7,805 nucleotides of DNA from contig PXYR01000080.1 of the NCBI GenBank assembly GCA_003023665.1, positions 1-7,805 of the forward strand. Reading direction: 5' to 3'. This stretch comes from Bacteroidota bacterium (lineage in GTDB: Bacteria; Bacteroidota; Bacteroidia; Flavobacteriales; Schleiferiaceae). Under the pieces are notes generated by a model. The model worked only from the letters and a program-made list of their open reading frames with translations. It did no database searches and was not told the DNA's origin. Of this stretch, positions 1 to 5,747 are shown in pieces; within the stretch, counting starts at the first letter, position 1, and each line of letters begins with the position of its first letter. The position numbers and the translations under genes are program-made.

Positions 1-565
1 CTTGGTGCCACGTATGAACAGCATTTTGCTCAAATCTTCCCGGTCCAGCAAATAAATTGAAGTGAGATTTATTTTCGGTGAAACTCGGACGTAATTGATA
101 ATTGATCTGGCCGCTCATGGCTCCTGCGCCATTGACTACACTCCCGGGCCCCTTGGATAGCTGTATGCTTTGTATCCAGGCGCCTGGGATCAAGGATAAC
201 CCCAAAACACTGGATAACCCTCCCATAGTTTGAAGGTTGCCCCTAGTGTACAAGGCATATGGTCCCTCCAACCCAAGAAGTTTAATTTGTCTTGTCCCAG
301 TCACGGCATCAGTAAATGATGCAGAAATAGAAGCATTGGTTTCAAAGCTTTCACTCAGATCGCAGCAAGCCGCTTTTCTAAGTTCAACTTCTGAAATCAG
401 CTGCTTGTCCAGTACAGATTTTTTGGAAAGACTTATCCCTGGGTCCGTCTTAACATCAACTTCATTTAACGTTTCAAAAAGCTGAATATTTGTTGTATCA
501 GACTGACCATGTAAGGTTTGCGAAAACAAACCAAGCACGAATACTCCGGCGATGAAAGATTTCAT
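1..565 (-). CDS. TonB-dependent outer-membrane receptor, N-terminal part (cut by window edge)
   Basis: Receptors of this kind are 22-strand outer-membrane barrels closed by a plug and driven by TonB. I translated 188 residues from the ATG at 565-563; the rest lies left of the window. Residues 1-21 look like a signal peptide (basic start, hydrophobic stretch, end near HGQ). Residues about 48-158 are the plug: ELRKAACCDLSESFETNAS at 61-79, TDAVTGTRQIKLLGLEG at 85-101, and the classic plug end SIQLSKGPGSVVNGAGAMSGQIN at about 133-155. The carboxypeptidase-like N-terminal domain common in Bacteroidota receptors is missing, since only about 25 residues separate the signal peptide from the plug. 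The start lies one base after the stop of the HMA gene, so the two are almost certainly co-transcribed and translationally coupled. The substrate is inferred from the neighbours to be a metal, probably copper or a copper complex; haem or a siderophore are alternatives. Confidence 0.9.
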   Translation of the reverse strand, partial: MKSFIAGVFVLGLFSQTLHGQSDTTNIQLFETLNEVDVKTDPGISLSKKSVLDKQLISEVELRKAACCDLSESFETNASISASFTDAVTGTRQIKLLGLEGPYALYTRGNLQTMGGLSSVLGLSLIPGAWIQSIQLSKGPGSVVNGAGAMSGQINYQLRPSFTENKSHFNLFAGPGRFEQNAVHTWHQ

Positions 566-566
566 C

Positions 567-959
567 CTAGTCGTCGCCTTTCTCTGTGCAGAGCGCTGCG
601 CTACCTAATCCATGATTGGCGCGTTGCACCGGATCCCGATATTTGCAACATCCATGAATTTTTGCATATTGCTCTTCTGAAGCCAGTGAACCTTTAACAT
701 CGTGGCCAATTTCATTAATAGAGGCGATGATTTCTTCTTGACTTACTTTTTTGTTCAAGAAAACCAATTCCAATTGATGTGTTTCTTTATCCCAATTGAC
801 TTTTTTAACACCTGGGAGGTAAGCTGCATTTTCAATGCGTTTCTTGCACATCCCGCAGAGACCGTCAACCTCAATAAAGGCTGTAGTTAATTTAGATTGT
901 CCATGGCTGCTTAAAGTGAAAGCTAAAAGCAGGAGTAAAGCAGAAATATTTTTATTCAT
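567..959 (-). CDS. Exported heavy-metal-associated (HMA) domain protein
   Basis: A 130-residue protein with a signal peptide (residues 1-21, hydrophobic core LLLLLAF, likely cut near SHGQ). An HMA ferredoxin-like fold covers about 24-90. The metal-binding loop is GLCGMCKKRIE, with Cys35 and Cys38 as the CxxC pair, followed by the usual LPGVKKVNWD strand. After the domain comes a second cysteine site, IHGCCKYRD (Cys104-Cys105), plus a lone Cys124. HMA domains bind soft metals such as Cu(I), and cytosolic ones act as chaperones or ATPase domains; this one appears to be periplasmic. It lies between the HYC-CC gene (48-bp gap) and the receptor (1-bp gap), which suggests that it takes metal from, or passes it to, the receptor. 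The start has no Shine-Dalgarno site but an A-rich leader, as is usual in Bacteroidota. The fold is certain; metal identity and direction of transfer are inferred. Confidence 0.9.
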   Translation of the reverse strand: MNKNISALLLLLAFTLSSHGQSKLTTAFIEVDGLCGMCKKRIENAAYLPGVKKVNWDKETHQLELVFLNKKVSQEEIIASINEIGHDVKGSLASEEQYAKIHGCCKYRDPVQRANHGLGSAALCTEKGDD

Positions 960-1007
960 TGTATTTATTTTTTTGATTAGAACTTAAACGCTGAGGCGAT
1001 TAAACTT

Positions 1008-1421
1008 TTAATCGTATACAATGATTTGGTGAAATTCAAGATATAAGGGTGGACCATTATTATGAACAGGACCATTGGTTGTGTTCGATTCTTTGGCTCT
1101 AGCCAAAAAACACATATTCGTATTGTAGAACGAACAACCGGTTGATAGTAAATAATATTTGAGTGGATTAAAAAAACTACTATCTAAATCTACTTCTGAG
1201 AGCACACAACAATCCTGATCGTCCAATTCGGGAGCAGCATTAACGTCTATTCCACAACTCAAAGATGCAGCATGGCAACAGTCCGAATTCTCTGGAAGGT
1301 TGTTGTGAGAAACACTGAGATGTACATTTTTTTTATGGCCGCAATAGTGCAATAGTGCAGGTGCCCCAGAACTAATCAAGGAATAGAGAACAGCAAATAT
1401 GAATACGATTGTGCGGCGCAT
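1008..1421 (-). CDS. Small cysteine- and histidine-rich exported protein, HYC-CC-PP type
   Basis: A 137-residue protein of unknown biochemical role. Residues 1-20 (MRRTIVFIFAVLYSLISSGA) form a signal peptide or membrane anchor. The mature part has the motif HYC at 25-27 in LLHYCGHKK, CCH at 48-50, Cys56, a second CC at 71-72, Cys96 and Cys104, giving eight cysteines and seven histidines in total. The C-terminus carries GPPLYLEFHQ (123-132). This HYC, paired-CC and PP pattern matches a family of small Bacteroidota proteins that I remember under the name HYC_CC_PP, found beside HMA proteins and TonB receptors. It is the promoter-proximal gene of the trio. The cysteine and histidine pairs suggest metal binding, or sensing in the envelope, but no activity is established that I know of. 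The ATG lies only four bases after a strong -7 box, so the transcript may be leaderless or the true start may lie slightly downstream. Confidence 0.85.
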   Translation of the reverse strand: MRRTIVFIFAVLYSLISSGAPALLHYCGHKKNVHLSVSHNNLPENSDCCHAASLSCGIDVNAAPELDDQDCCVLSEVDLDSSFFNPLKYYLLSTGCSFYNTNMCFLARAKESNTTNGPVHNNGPPLYLEFHQIIVYD

Positions 1422-1425
1422 GAGA

Positions 1426-1454
1426 CAAAATTAACCAATACCTTTGAAAAACAA
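1426..1454 (-). promoter_or_regulatory. Bacteroidota-type promoter of the metal operon
   Basis: Read on the minus strand, TTG (1454-1452), an 18-bp spacer and TAATTTTG (1433-1426) match the Bacteroidota sigma consensus TTG / about 19 bp / TAnnTTTG. Transcription should begin about 4-7 bases downstream, that is at or next to the ATG at 1421. It overlaps the purT promoter on the other strand. Confidence 0.6.
1439..1446 (+). promoter_or_regulatory. Probable -7 box of purT
   Basis: TACCTTTG is a full match to TAnnTTTG and lies 18 bases before the ATG at 1465. The -33 element is poor: the nearest upstream TTG (1409-1411) is 27 bp away, beyond the usual spacing. The last three bases of the box are the TTG that would be the longest possible purT start, which argues that this TTG is promoter and not a codon. 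Confidence 0.45.
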
Positions 1455-1464
1455 TATTCTGCGT

Positions 1465-2625
1465 ATGAAGAAAGTGATGATGTTGGGTTCTGGTGAACTA
1501 GGAAAGGAGGTCGTAATTGCACTACAACGCTTGGGTTGCACAGTGATTGCGTGCGATTCATACAAAGGGGCACCGGCTATGCAAGTAGCGGATTTTTTTG
1601 AGGTCTTTTCAATGCTTGATGCAAAAGCATTGGAAGAAGCAGTCGTAAAGCACAAGCCGGATATTATTGTGCCTGAGGTAGAAAGTATTCGAACCGATAA
1701 ACTCTACGAATTCGAAAGTCAGGGAATACAAATAACTCCTTCGGCTAAGGCTGCAAATTATACAATGAATCGAAAGCTCATTCGTGATTTGGCAGCAAAA
1801 GAACTGGGTCTTAGAACAGCACCTTATGCGTATGCTTCGAATTTGGAAGAGTTCGAAAAAGCGGTAGAAACTATAGGTCTTCCTTGTGTTGTAAAACCAT
1901 TAATGTCTAGTTCTGGCAAAGGGCAAAGTGTTGTAAAGGAGGTTTCCGAATTAAAAGCAGCTTTTTCTTATGCCATGGAAGGAAGTAGAGGTGATCTTAA
2001 GGAAATAATTATTGAAGGATTTATAGATTTTCATACCGAAATAACTTTATTGACGGTTACTCAAGATGTTGGCGAAACTTTGTTTTGTGCGCCAATTGGC
2101 CATCGTCAAGAGCGGGGTGATTATCAAGAAAGTTGGCAACCTTGCCCAATGAATCCAGGGCAGCTCAAAGAAGCAGAAGAAATGTCTTGTAAAGTGACCG
2201 CTGCTCTTGGTGGTTCAGGAATTTGGGGAATTGAATTTTTCTTGACTTCCGAAGGTGTTTACTTTTCTGAGCTTAGTCCTCGTCCACATGATACGGGTAT
2301 GGTTACTTTGGCGGGCACCCAAAATTTTAATGAATTTGAATTGCACGCGCGAGCATTATTAGGTTTGAAGATTCCGGAAATAGAATTCAGATATCCCGGT
2401 GTTAGTGCTGTAGTGTTAGCAGAAAAAGAAGGCGTCCCAAAGTATAGTGGTTTGAAAGAAGCTGCTGAATTTCCACAGTCTGATATTAAGATTTTTGGAA
2501 AGCCAACCACAAGACCTTACCGCAGAATGGCTGTAGCCTTAGCTTACGATAGAACCAATACAGAGAGTTTAGAAGAATTGCGGGATAGAGCAGCCAAAAT
2601 AGCTAATGAGATTAAAGTGCATTAA
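1465..2625 (+). CDS. purT: Formate-dependent phosphoribosylglycinamide formyltransferase (GAR transformylase 2)
   Basis: PurT makes formyl-GAR from GAR, formate and ATP, the third step of purine synthesis, without folate. The 386 residues align by eye along their length with E. coli PurT (392 aa). The N-terminal nucleotide-type fold is VMMLGSGELGKEVV (4-17). The ATP-grasp domain begins after TMNRKLIRDLAAKELGL and contains VVKPLMSSSGKGQS. GAR-site and metal-site signatures follow: APIGHRQERGDYQESWQP and FSELSPRPHDTGMVTL. The C-terminal lobe has IFGKPTTRPYRRMAVALA. I chose the ATG at 1465 because a TTG start at 1444 would lie inside the -7 box and add seven residues with no family counterpart. 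The gene is divergent from the metal operon and converges on the HTH gene, overlapping it by 14 bp. It stands alone, with no other purine gene in view. Confidence 0.97.
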   Translation: MKKVMMLGSGELGKEVVIALQRLGCTVIACDSYKGAPAMQVADFFEVFSMLDAKALEEAVVKHKPDIIVPEVESIRTDKLYEFESQGIQITPSAKAANYTMNRKLIRDLAAKELGLRTAPYAYASNLEEFEKAVETIGLPCVVKPLMSSSGKGQSVVKEVSELKAAFSYAMEGSRGDLKEIIIEGFIDFHTEITLLTVTQDVGETLFCAPIGHRQERGDYQESWQPCPMNPGQLKEAEEMSCKVTAALGGSGIWGIEFFLTSEGVYFSELSPRPHDTGMVTLAGTQNFNEFELHARALLGLKIPEIEFRYPGVSAVVLAEKEGVPKYSGLKEAAEFPQSDIKIFGKPTTRPYRRMAVALAYDRTNTESLEELRDRAAKIANEIKVH

Positions 2626-3571
2626 CTTTTTCCCGGATAGCCTCTATGAATGCCTCAGCAGATTTTCTTTCCAATGGTCCTAGCGTATGACCTTCTAGTT
2701 TATGGTATCGTAACCCTCTTCTAAAGGCGTCCACTATGGAAGGGTTGGAGCTTTTCATGTAATTGATTGATCCGTAGCTAAACAATACTTCACTATGGTT
2801 AGGGCCTATTTCTATTAGTGCTCCATCACTCAGTGTAAGGTAATTACACAATACCATTTGATACGGTTTGCCTTCCTTTGTTTGTTCAGTTATGATGTTT
2901 TGGAACAATTTATCCAATACGGCGTGCAATTCTTCCTTTAGCTGCATTTTTACCCTTGTAGACATTCGGGAAGCTTCACTGATAAACTTTATCTGTCCAA
3001 TAAGATTATCAAAAGCACCTGATACCCAGAATTCGGTGCACTTTATAGCTTCACTCATGAGAGTGAGTTTTTGCCCCTTTTCAATGAGGGCTTGGGGAAT
3101 TGCCAAAGGATCAAAGCGTTCATGCCTGCGCATGTTTTCCATAATCCACAGGTAATACCGGAAGGCGCTTAAACCTGGTTGATCCATATACCGGTAGAGT
3201 GGTACCTCCTTTGCAGTAAAATATAATTGTGCTCCAGGTTGTTGCAGCGCGAGATCCAAATTTTTGCTCGTATTGTCCAAGTAATAATCAATATCACTGT
3301 AGTCTTTAATAGGTGGAAGCGTTGTACAAACCACCACTTGACTATTCTCTTCCGGTTGTGATCTTAATGCATCTATACTTATGGAAAAGTGATTTGCCAA
3401 TTTTATCATTTCATCGGCCGTTAGTGGTGTGTTACCAGTTCTTTTCCTATATAACGAAGCTCGAGAACAACCTAAAACAGCCATGAGGTCCGCTGTAATT
3501 TTTGATTTTCCTTTGGTAGAGCTAAAGATTTGCTCAAACAATTGTTTTTGAAAAGCGTTGGGTTGGAACAT
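2612..3571 (-). CDS. Helix-turn-helix DNA-binding protein with a large uncharacterised C-terminal region
   Basis: A 319-residue protein, probably a transcriptional regulator. Residues about 20-69 look like an XRE-type helix-turn-helix: KITADLMAVLGCSRASLYRKRTG (24-46), in which the recognition helix would be SRASLYRKR, then TADEMIKLANHFSISIDAL (51-69). The remaining 250 residues are mostly helical and soluble, with motifs such as FRYYLWIMENMRRHERF and YMKSSNPSIVDAFRRGLRYH. I do not recognise them as a named domain; a ligand-binding or dimerisation role is a guess. The frame stays open to 3718, but I take the ATG at 3569-3571: the longer version would run antisense through the start of the acyltransferase gene, and its extra 49 residues do not resemble a domain. 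The gene is divergent from the acyltransferase across 44 bp, so it may regulate that gene series, itself, or both. Confidence 0.8.
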   Translation of the reverse strand: MFQPNAFQKQLFEQIFSSTKGKSKITADLMAVLGCSRASLYRKRTGNTPLTADEMIKLANHFSISIDALRSQPEENSQVVVCTTLPPIKDYSDIDYYLDNTSKNLDLALQQPGAQLYFTAKEVPLYRYMDQPGLSAFRYYLWIMENMRRHERFDPLAIPQALIEKGQKLTLMSEAIKCTEFWVSGAFDNLIGQIKFISEASRMSTRVKMQLKEELHAVLDKLFQNIITEQTKEGKPYQMVLCNYLTLSDGALIEIGPNHSEVLFSYGSINYMKSSNPSIVDAFRRGLRYHKLEGHTLGPLERKSAEAFIEAIREKVNAL

Positions 3572-3582
3572 GAAATAATAGC

Positions 3583-3609
3583 TTGGAGTAATAAAAGTAT
3601 TTAATTTTG
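3583..3609 (+). promoter_or_regulatory. Probable promoter of the acyltransferase gene
   Basis: TTG (3583-3585), 16 bp, then TAATTTTG (3602-3609). The -7 box is a full TAnnTTTG match and is identical to that of the metal operon; the spacer is slightly short. The ATG follows six bases after the box, so the 5' leader would be very short or absent. The element lies in the 44-bp gap shared with the divergent regulator, for which I see no clear promoter of its own. Confidence 0.5.
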
Positions 3610-3615
3610 TTCCCA

Positions 3616-4551
3616 ATGAGAGCATCACACCTAGAAACTTACCCAATTTCATTAAAATTCGGTAAAATTTTAAGGCATCCACAAACGAATGAGGCGCTTC
3701 TTTTGACATCACCAACATTTCGGAAGGGAAATGCTAGTGCTCTAAAAAGAAGGGGATTGGGTTTTATAAATGCTTTGGCTAAAATGAAAGTTCAGGTTCT
3801 AGGTAGTTTCTGGTTGCCTGGTCTTCATATCTATACTGCTCATTCATTAAAATCACTGGTTTCAATTAATGGAATTCACCCTAGAAAAATACTTGTTGCT
3901 ACTACCAGTGAGAAAATAGAATTACAGAACTGGTTCAGTCTGAAAGGAGATCCATTCATGATTGTTGAAAATAGATGGAAAACGGTTGATCAGTACGCCG
4001 CGAGTTTGAAGAAAAAATATCGGGCACGCTATAAAAAGGCTTTAGCTCTCAAAAATCAGTTTGATTTTGTGGAAATAGAAAGCAAGGAAGGTTTGATAAA
4101 ATGCAGCGAATTGCTTGCTCAGACCCTAGAATCAAAAGTAGTTGCGCTACCAAAAGATATGTCCTCTTTAATTGAAGGATTTAAAGAATGGTTTGGTAAT
4201 GATTATCTGGTTGTTGGTGCTTTTTCACAAGGAGAGGTAATAGGTTTCATAGGTTATATCAAGACACCTACTGCTTTACGGGCAATGCATTACGGAGCAA
4301 CGAGCCATGCACCGGATGGATTATATAGTGCTTTAATGTTTGAGGTAATCGAAAGAGGAATACAGCTAGAAGTACTTGAAATTAACTTGGGCAGAACGGC
4401 TACTGAAATTAAAAGTACATATGGTGCAGTTCCTCGGGATAATTATTTCTCCTTTTATACCAGGAATCCAATAATGAAATTTGTTCTTAGTGCAGTTCAA
4501 TGGCGTTACAAGCCCAAAGAATATATCCTCAGGGCTCCATTTAAGGAGTAA
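3616..4551 (+). CDS. GNAT/FemAB-like acyltransferase
   Basis: A 311-residue soluble protein with the layout of the GNAT/FemAB-like (Acetyltransf_6) acyltransferases. The first 125 residues are a weakly conserved half. The stretch from 127 on, including LKKKYRARYKKAL (131-143), is the basic helix typical of this group. The core fold follows: DYLVVGAFSQGEVIGFIGYI (196-215) as the central strands, MHYGATS (224-230), and the signature EINLGRTATEIKSTYGAVP (255-273). Members transfer acyl or aminoacyl groups from CoA or tRNA to amines; the substrate here is unknown. The ATG at 3616 is preferred to a TTG at 3607 because that TTG is the end of the -7 box. The gene leads a plus-strand series, and the next gene, 88 bp on, codes for a membrane lipid hydroxylase family protein, so a lipid-related acceptor is possible. 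Confidence 0.78.
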   Translation: MRASHLETYPISLKFGKILRHPQTNEALLLTSPTFRKGNASALKRRGLGFINALAKMKVQVLGSFWLPGLHIYTAHSLKSLVSINGIHPRKILVATTSEKIELQNWFSLKGDPFMIVENRWKTVDQYAASLKKKYRARYKKALALKNQFDFVEIESKEGLIKCSELLAQTLESKVVALPKDMSSLIEGFKEWFGNDYLVVGAFSQGEVIGFIGYIKTPTALRAMHYGATSHAPDGLYSALMFEVIERGIQLEVLEINLGRTATEIKSTYGAVPRDNYFSFYTRNPIMKFVLSAVQWRYKPKEYILRAPFKE

Positions 4552-4596
4552 ATAAACAGTCAGATTTCTCTGAAATATTAGTTTGTATTGGCATAG

Positions 4597-4632
4597 ATTT
4601 TGGTAAATTAAAGGAACCGATTTACCTAAAAT
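4597..4632. repeat. Inverted repeat just upstream of the hydroxylase start codon
   Basis: ATTTTGGTAAAT (4597-4608) pairs with ATTTACC-T-AAAAT (4620-4632): 12 base pairs with a single bulged T at 4627 and an 11-base loop. It ends seven bases before the ATG at 4640. No T-run follows, so it is not a classic terminator of the acyltransferase gene. It could be a regulator's operator or an mRNA hairpin affecting translation. Confidence 0.5.
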
Positions 4633-4639
4633 ATTGCCC

Positions 4640-5701
4640 ATGAGTTTTGGTTTTATGTTCGTAATAGTTCCTATTGGATTAGGATTGTTTGCTTTAGAAT
4701 TATACTTCCTTCAAAAGCGCGGATACAAGGTTACCTTAGACCAAACAGCACTCAATATTTCCCTTGGCTTTTTTGATCGCTTTATTGGTCTGTATCTTAC
4801 TGAACGTTCATTGGTTTTGGTTCATGAAGCATTGAATTACGCTGTTCTTCCGGAAATGCCGCTAAACGCACTCACGTTTGTGATTACTTTCTTAGCGGTA
4901 GACTTAATTTGGTATGTATTTCACGTTTTAGGCCATCGCGTAAGTCTTATGTGGGGAATTCATTTAGTTCACCATCAAAGTGACGAATACAATTTGAGCG
5001 TGAATTTCGCTCTGAGTCCATTGGGTTTTATGATCCGTAGTTTCATGTATTCGTTTTTAGTGGTCATTGGATTTCCGCTTGAATACGTGGTGATGAGTAG
5101 TTACCTAAACGCCTTCTATCAGTATTATTTGCATACAGAATTTATTAATACCATTCCAATGCTAGATAAGTTTATGGTTATGCCAGCTCACCATAAGGTT
5201 CATCATGCTTCTAATGAGGAATACTTGGACAAAAATTACGGGGGTGTCTTTATTATTTGGGATAAAATGTTTGGAACCTTTGCGCCATTGGTGGCTCATC
5301 CCAAATATGGTTTGACAACGCCGTTGCCCCACAAAGACTTCATTAATCTTCAACTGTTCTTTTTCAAGAAACTATTAAACAACTTTAGAGCTTTCGGATG
5401 GCAAAAAGGTTTTGCGCTGTTGTTTAAAGGGCCGGAGTTTCAAACCCCTGAGGTTACGACTGTTTTTAATTTTACAACCAAGGTCAGGGTTTGGAAACTA
5501 GCGATAGGCATATTGATATATGTTATTTCCTACCGTATTATGATTCTAACAGACAGCCTTCCTGTACTTATTACCGTATGCTTGATGAATTTAGCGGCAA
5601 TAATGATTGTCAACGGCATAAAAACGCCGAAAACGGAAGTTAGGTGGAGGTTGTTCCGCAGAAGAGTTCAAAGCTTCTATGAGTCCGTTCGTATATCCTA
5701 A
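4640..5701 (+). CDS. Fatty acid hydroxylase / sterol desaturase family membrane protein
   Basis: A 353-residue integral membrane di-iron oxygenase. The family's histidine clusters are all present: HVLGH (95-99), HLVHH (108-112), LHTE (164-167) and HHKVHH (184-189), followed by KNYGGVFIIWDKMFGTF. Membrane segments are visible at about 4-24, 78-95, 130-155 and, at the C-terminus, about 287-333. The LHTE...HH..HH...KNYGG..IIWD pattern resembles alkylglycerol monooxygenase (AGMO) more than plant-type sterol desaturases, so a lipid C-H hydroxylation, perhaps on an ether or acyl chain, is likely; the exact substrate cannot be read from sequence. The extra C-terminal membrane segments also recall AGMO, which is longer. 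The start is the ATG at 4640; an in-frame TTG at 4634 would add only two residues. It lies between the acyltransferase (88 bp upstream) and the epimerase (46 bp downstream), all on one strand. Confidence 0.9.
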   Translation: MSFGFMFVIVPIGLGLFALELYFLQKRGYKVTLDQTALNISLGFFDRFIGLYLTERSLVLVHEALNYAVLPEMPLNALTFVITFLAVDLIWYVFHVLGHRVSLMWGIHLVHHQSDEYNLSVNFALSPLGFMIRSFMYSFLVVIGFPLEYVVMSSYLNAFYQYYLHTEFINTIPMLDKFMVMPAHHKVHHASNEEYLDKNYGGVFIIWDKMFGTFAPLVAHPKYGLTTPLPHKDFINLQLFFFKKLLNNFRAFGWQKGFALLFKGPEFQTPEVTTVFNFTTKVRVWKLAIGILIYVISYRIMILTDSLPVLITVCLMNLAAIMIVNGIKTPKTEVRWRLFRRRVQSFYESVRIS

Positions 5702-5747
5702 CGAATGAACCACTTTACTTAGCTTTACGCATTCAATTTAGATGTAA

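Noticed and set aside
237..485. 82-codon plus-strand open frame
   Set aside because: It is fully antisense to the receptor plug, whose minus-strand translation is clearly conserved.
984..1003. Small hairpin (TTAA-A-CGC / GCG-A-TTAA, loop TGAG) between the HYC-CC and HMA genes
   Set aside because: Only 4 plus 3 base pairs around a mismatch and no T-run on the coding strand; too weak to call a terminator or attenuator.
1444..1464. TTG start for purT at 1444
   Set aside because: The TTG is the last three bases of a TAnnTTTG promoter box, and the seven added residues are not part of the PurT core.
3592..3599. TACTTTTA (minus strand) as the -7 box of the HTH gene
   Set aside because: The last base is off consensus, and the only TTG upstream is 14 bp away, too close for the usual spacing.
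3572..3718. N-terminal extension of the HTH gene by 49 residues, from an ATG-type start at 3718
   Set aside because: It would run antisense through the promoter and first 100 bases of the acyltransferase gene, and the extra residues show no domain. The ATG at 3571 places the HTH at a normal position.
4366..4641. 91-codon minus-strand open frame across the gap before the hydroxylase gene
   Set aside because: It is mostly antisense to the acyltransferase C-terminus, with no recognisable protein features and no promoter-like sequence seen.
5686..5707. Hairpin over the hydroxylase stop codon (7 bp with one G-T pair, 8-base loop)
   Set aside because: No T-tract follows and the stem is short. It may weaken read-through into the epimerase gene, but I cannot support a terminator.
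5720..5727. TAGCTTTA as an epimerase promoter -7 box
   Set aside because: The last base differs from TAnnTTTG and no TTG lies at the right distance upstream.
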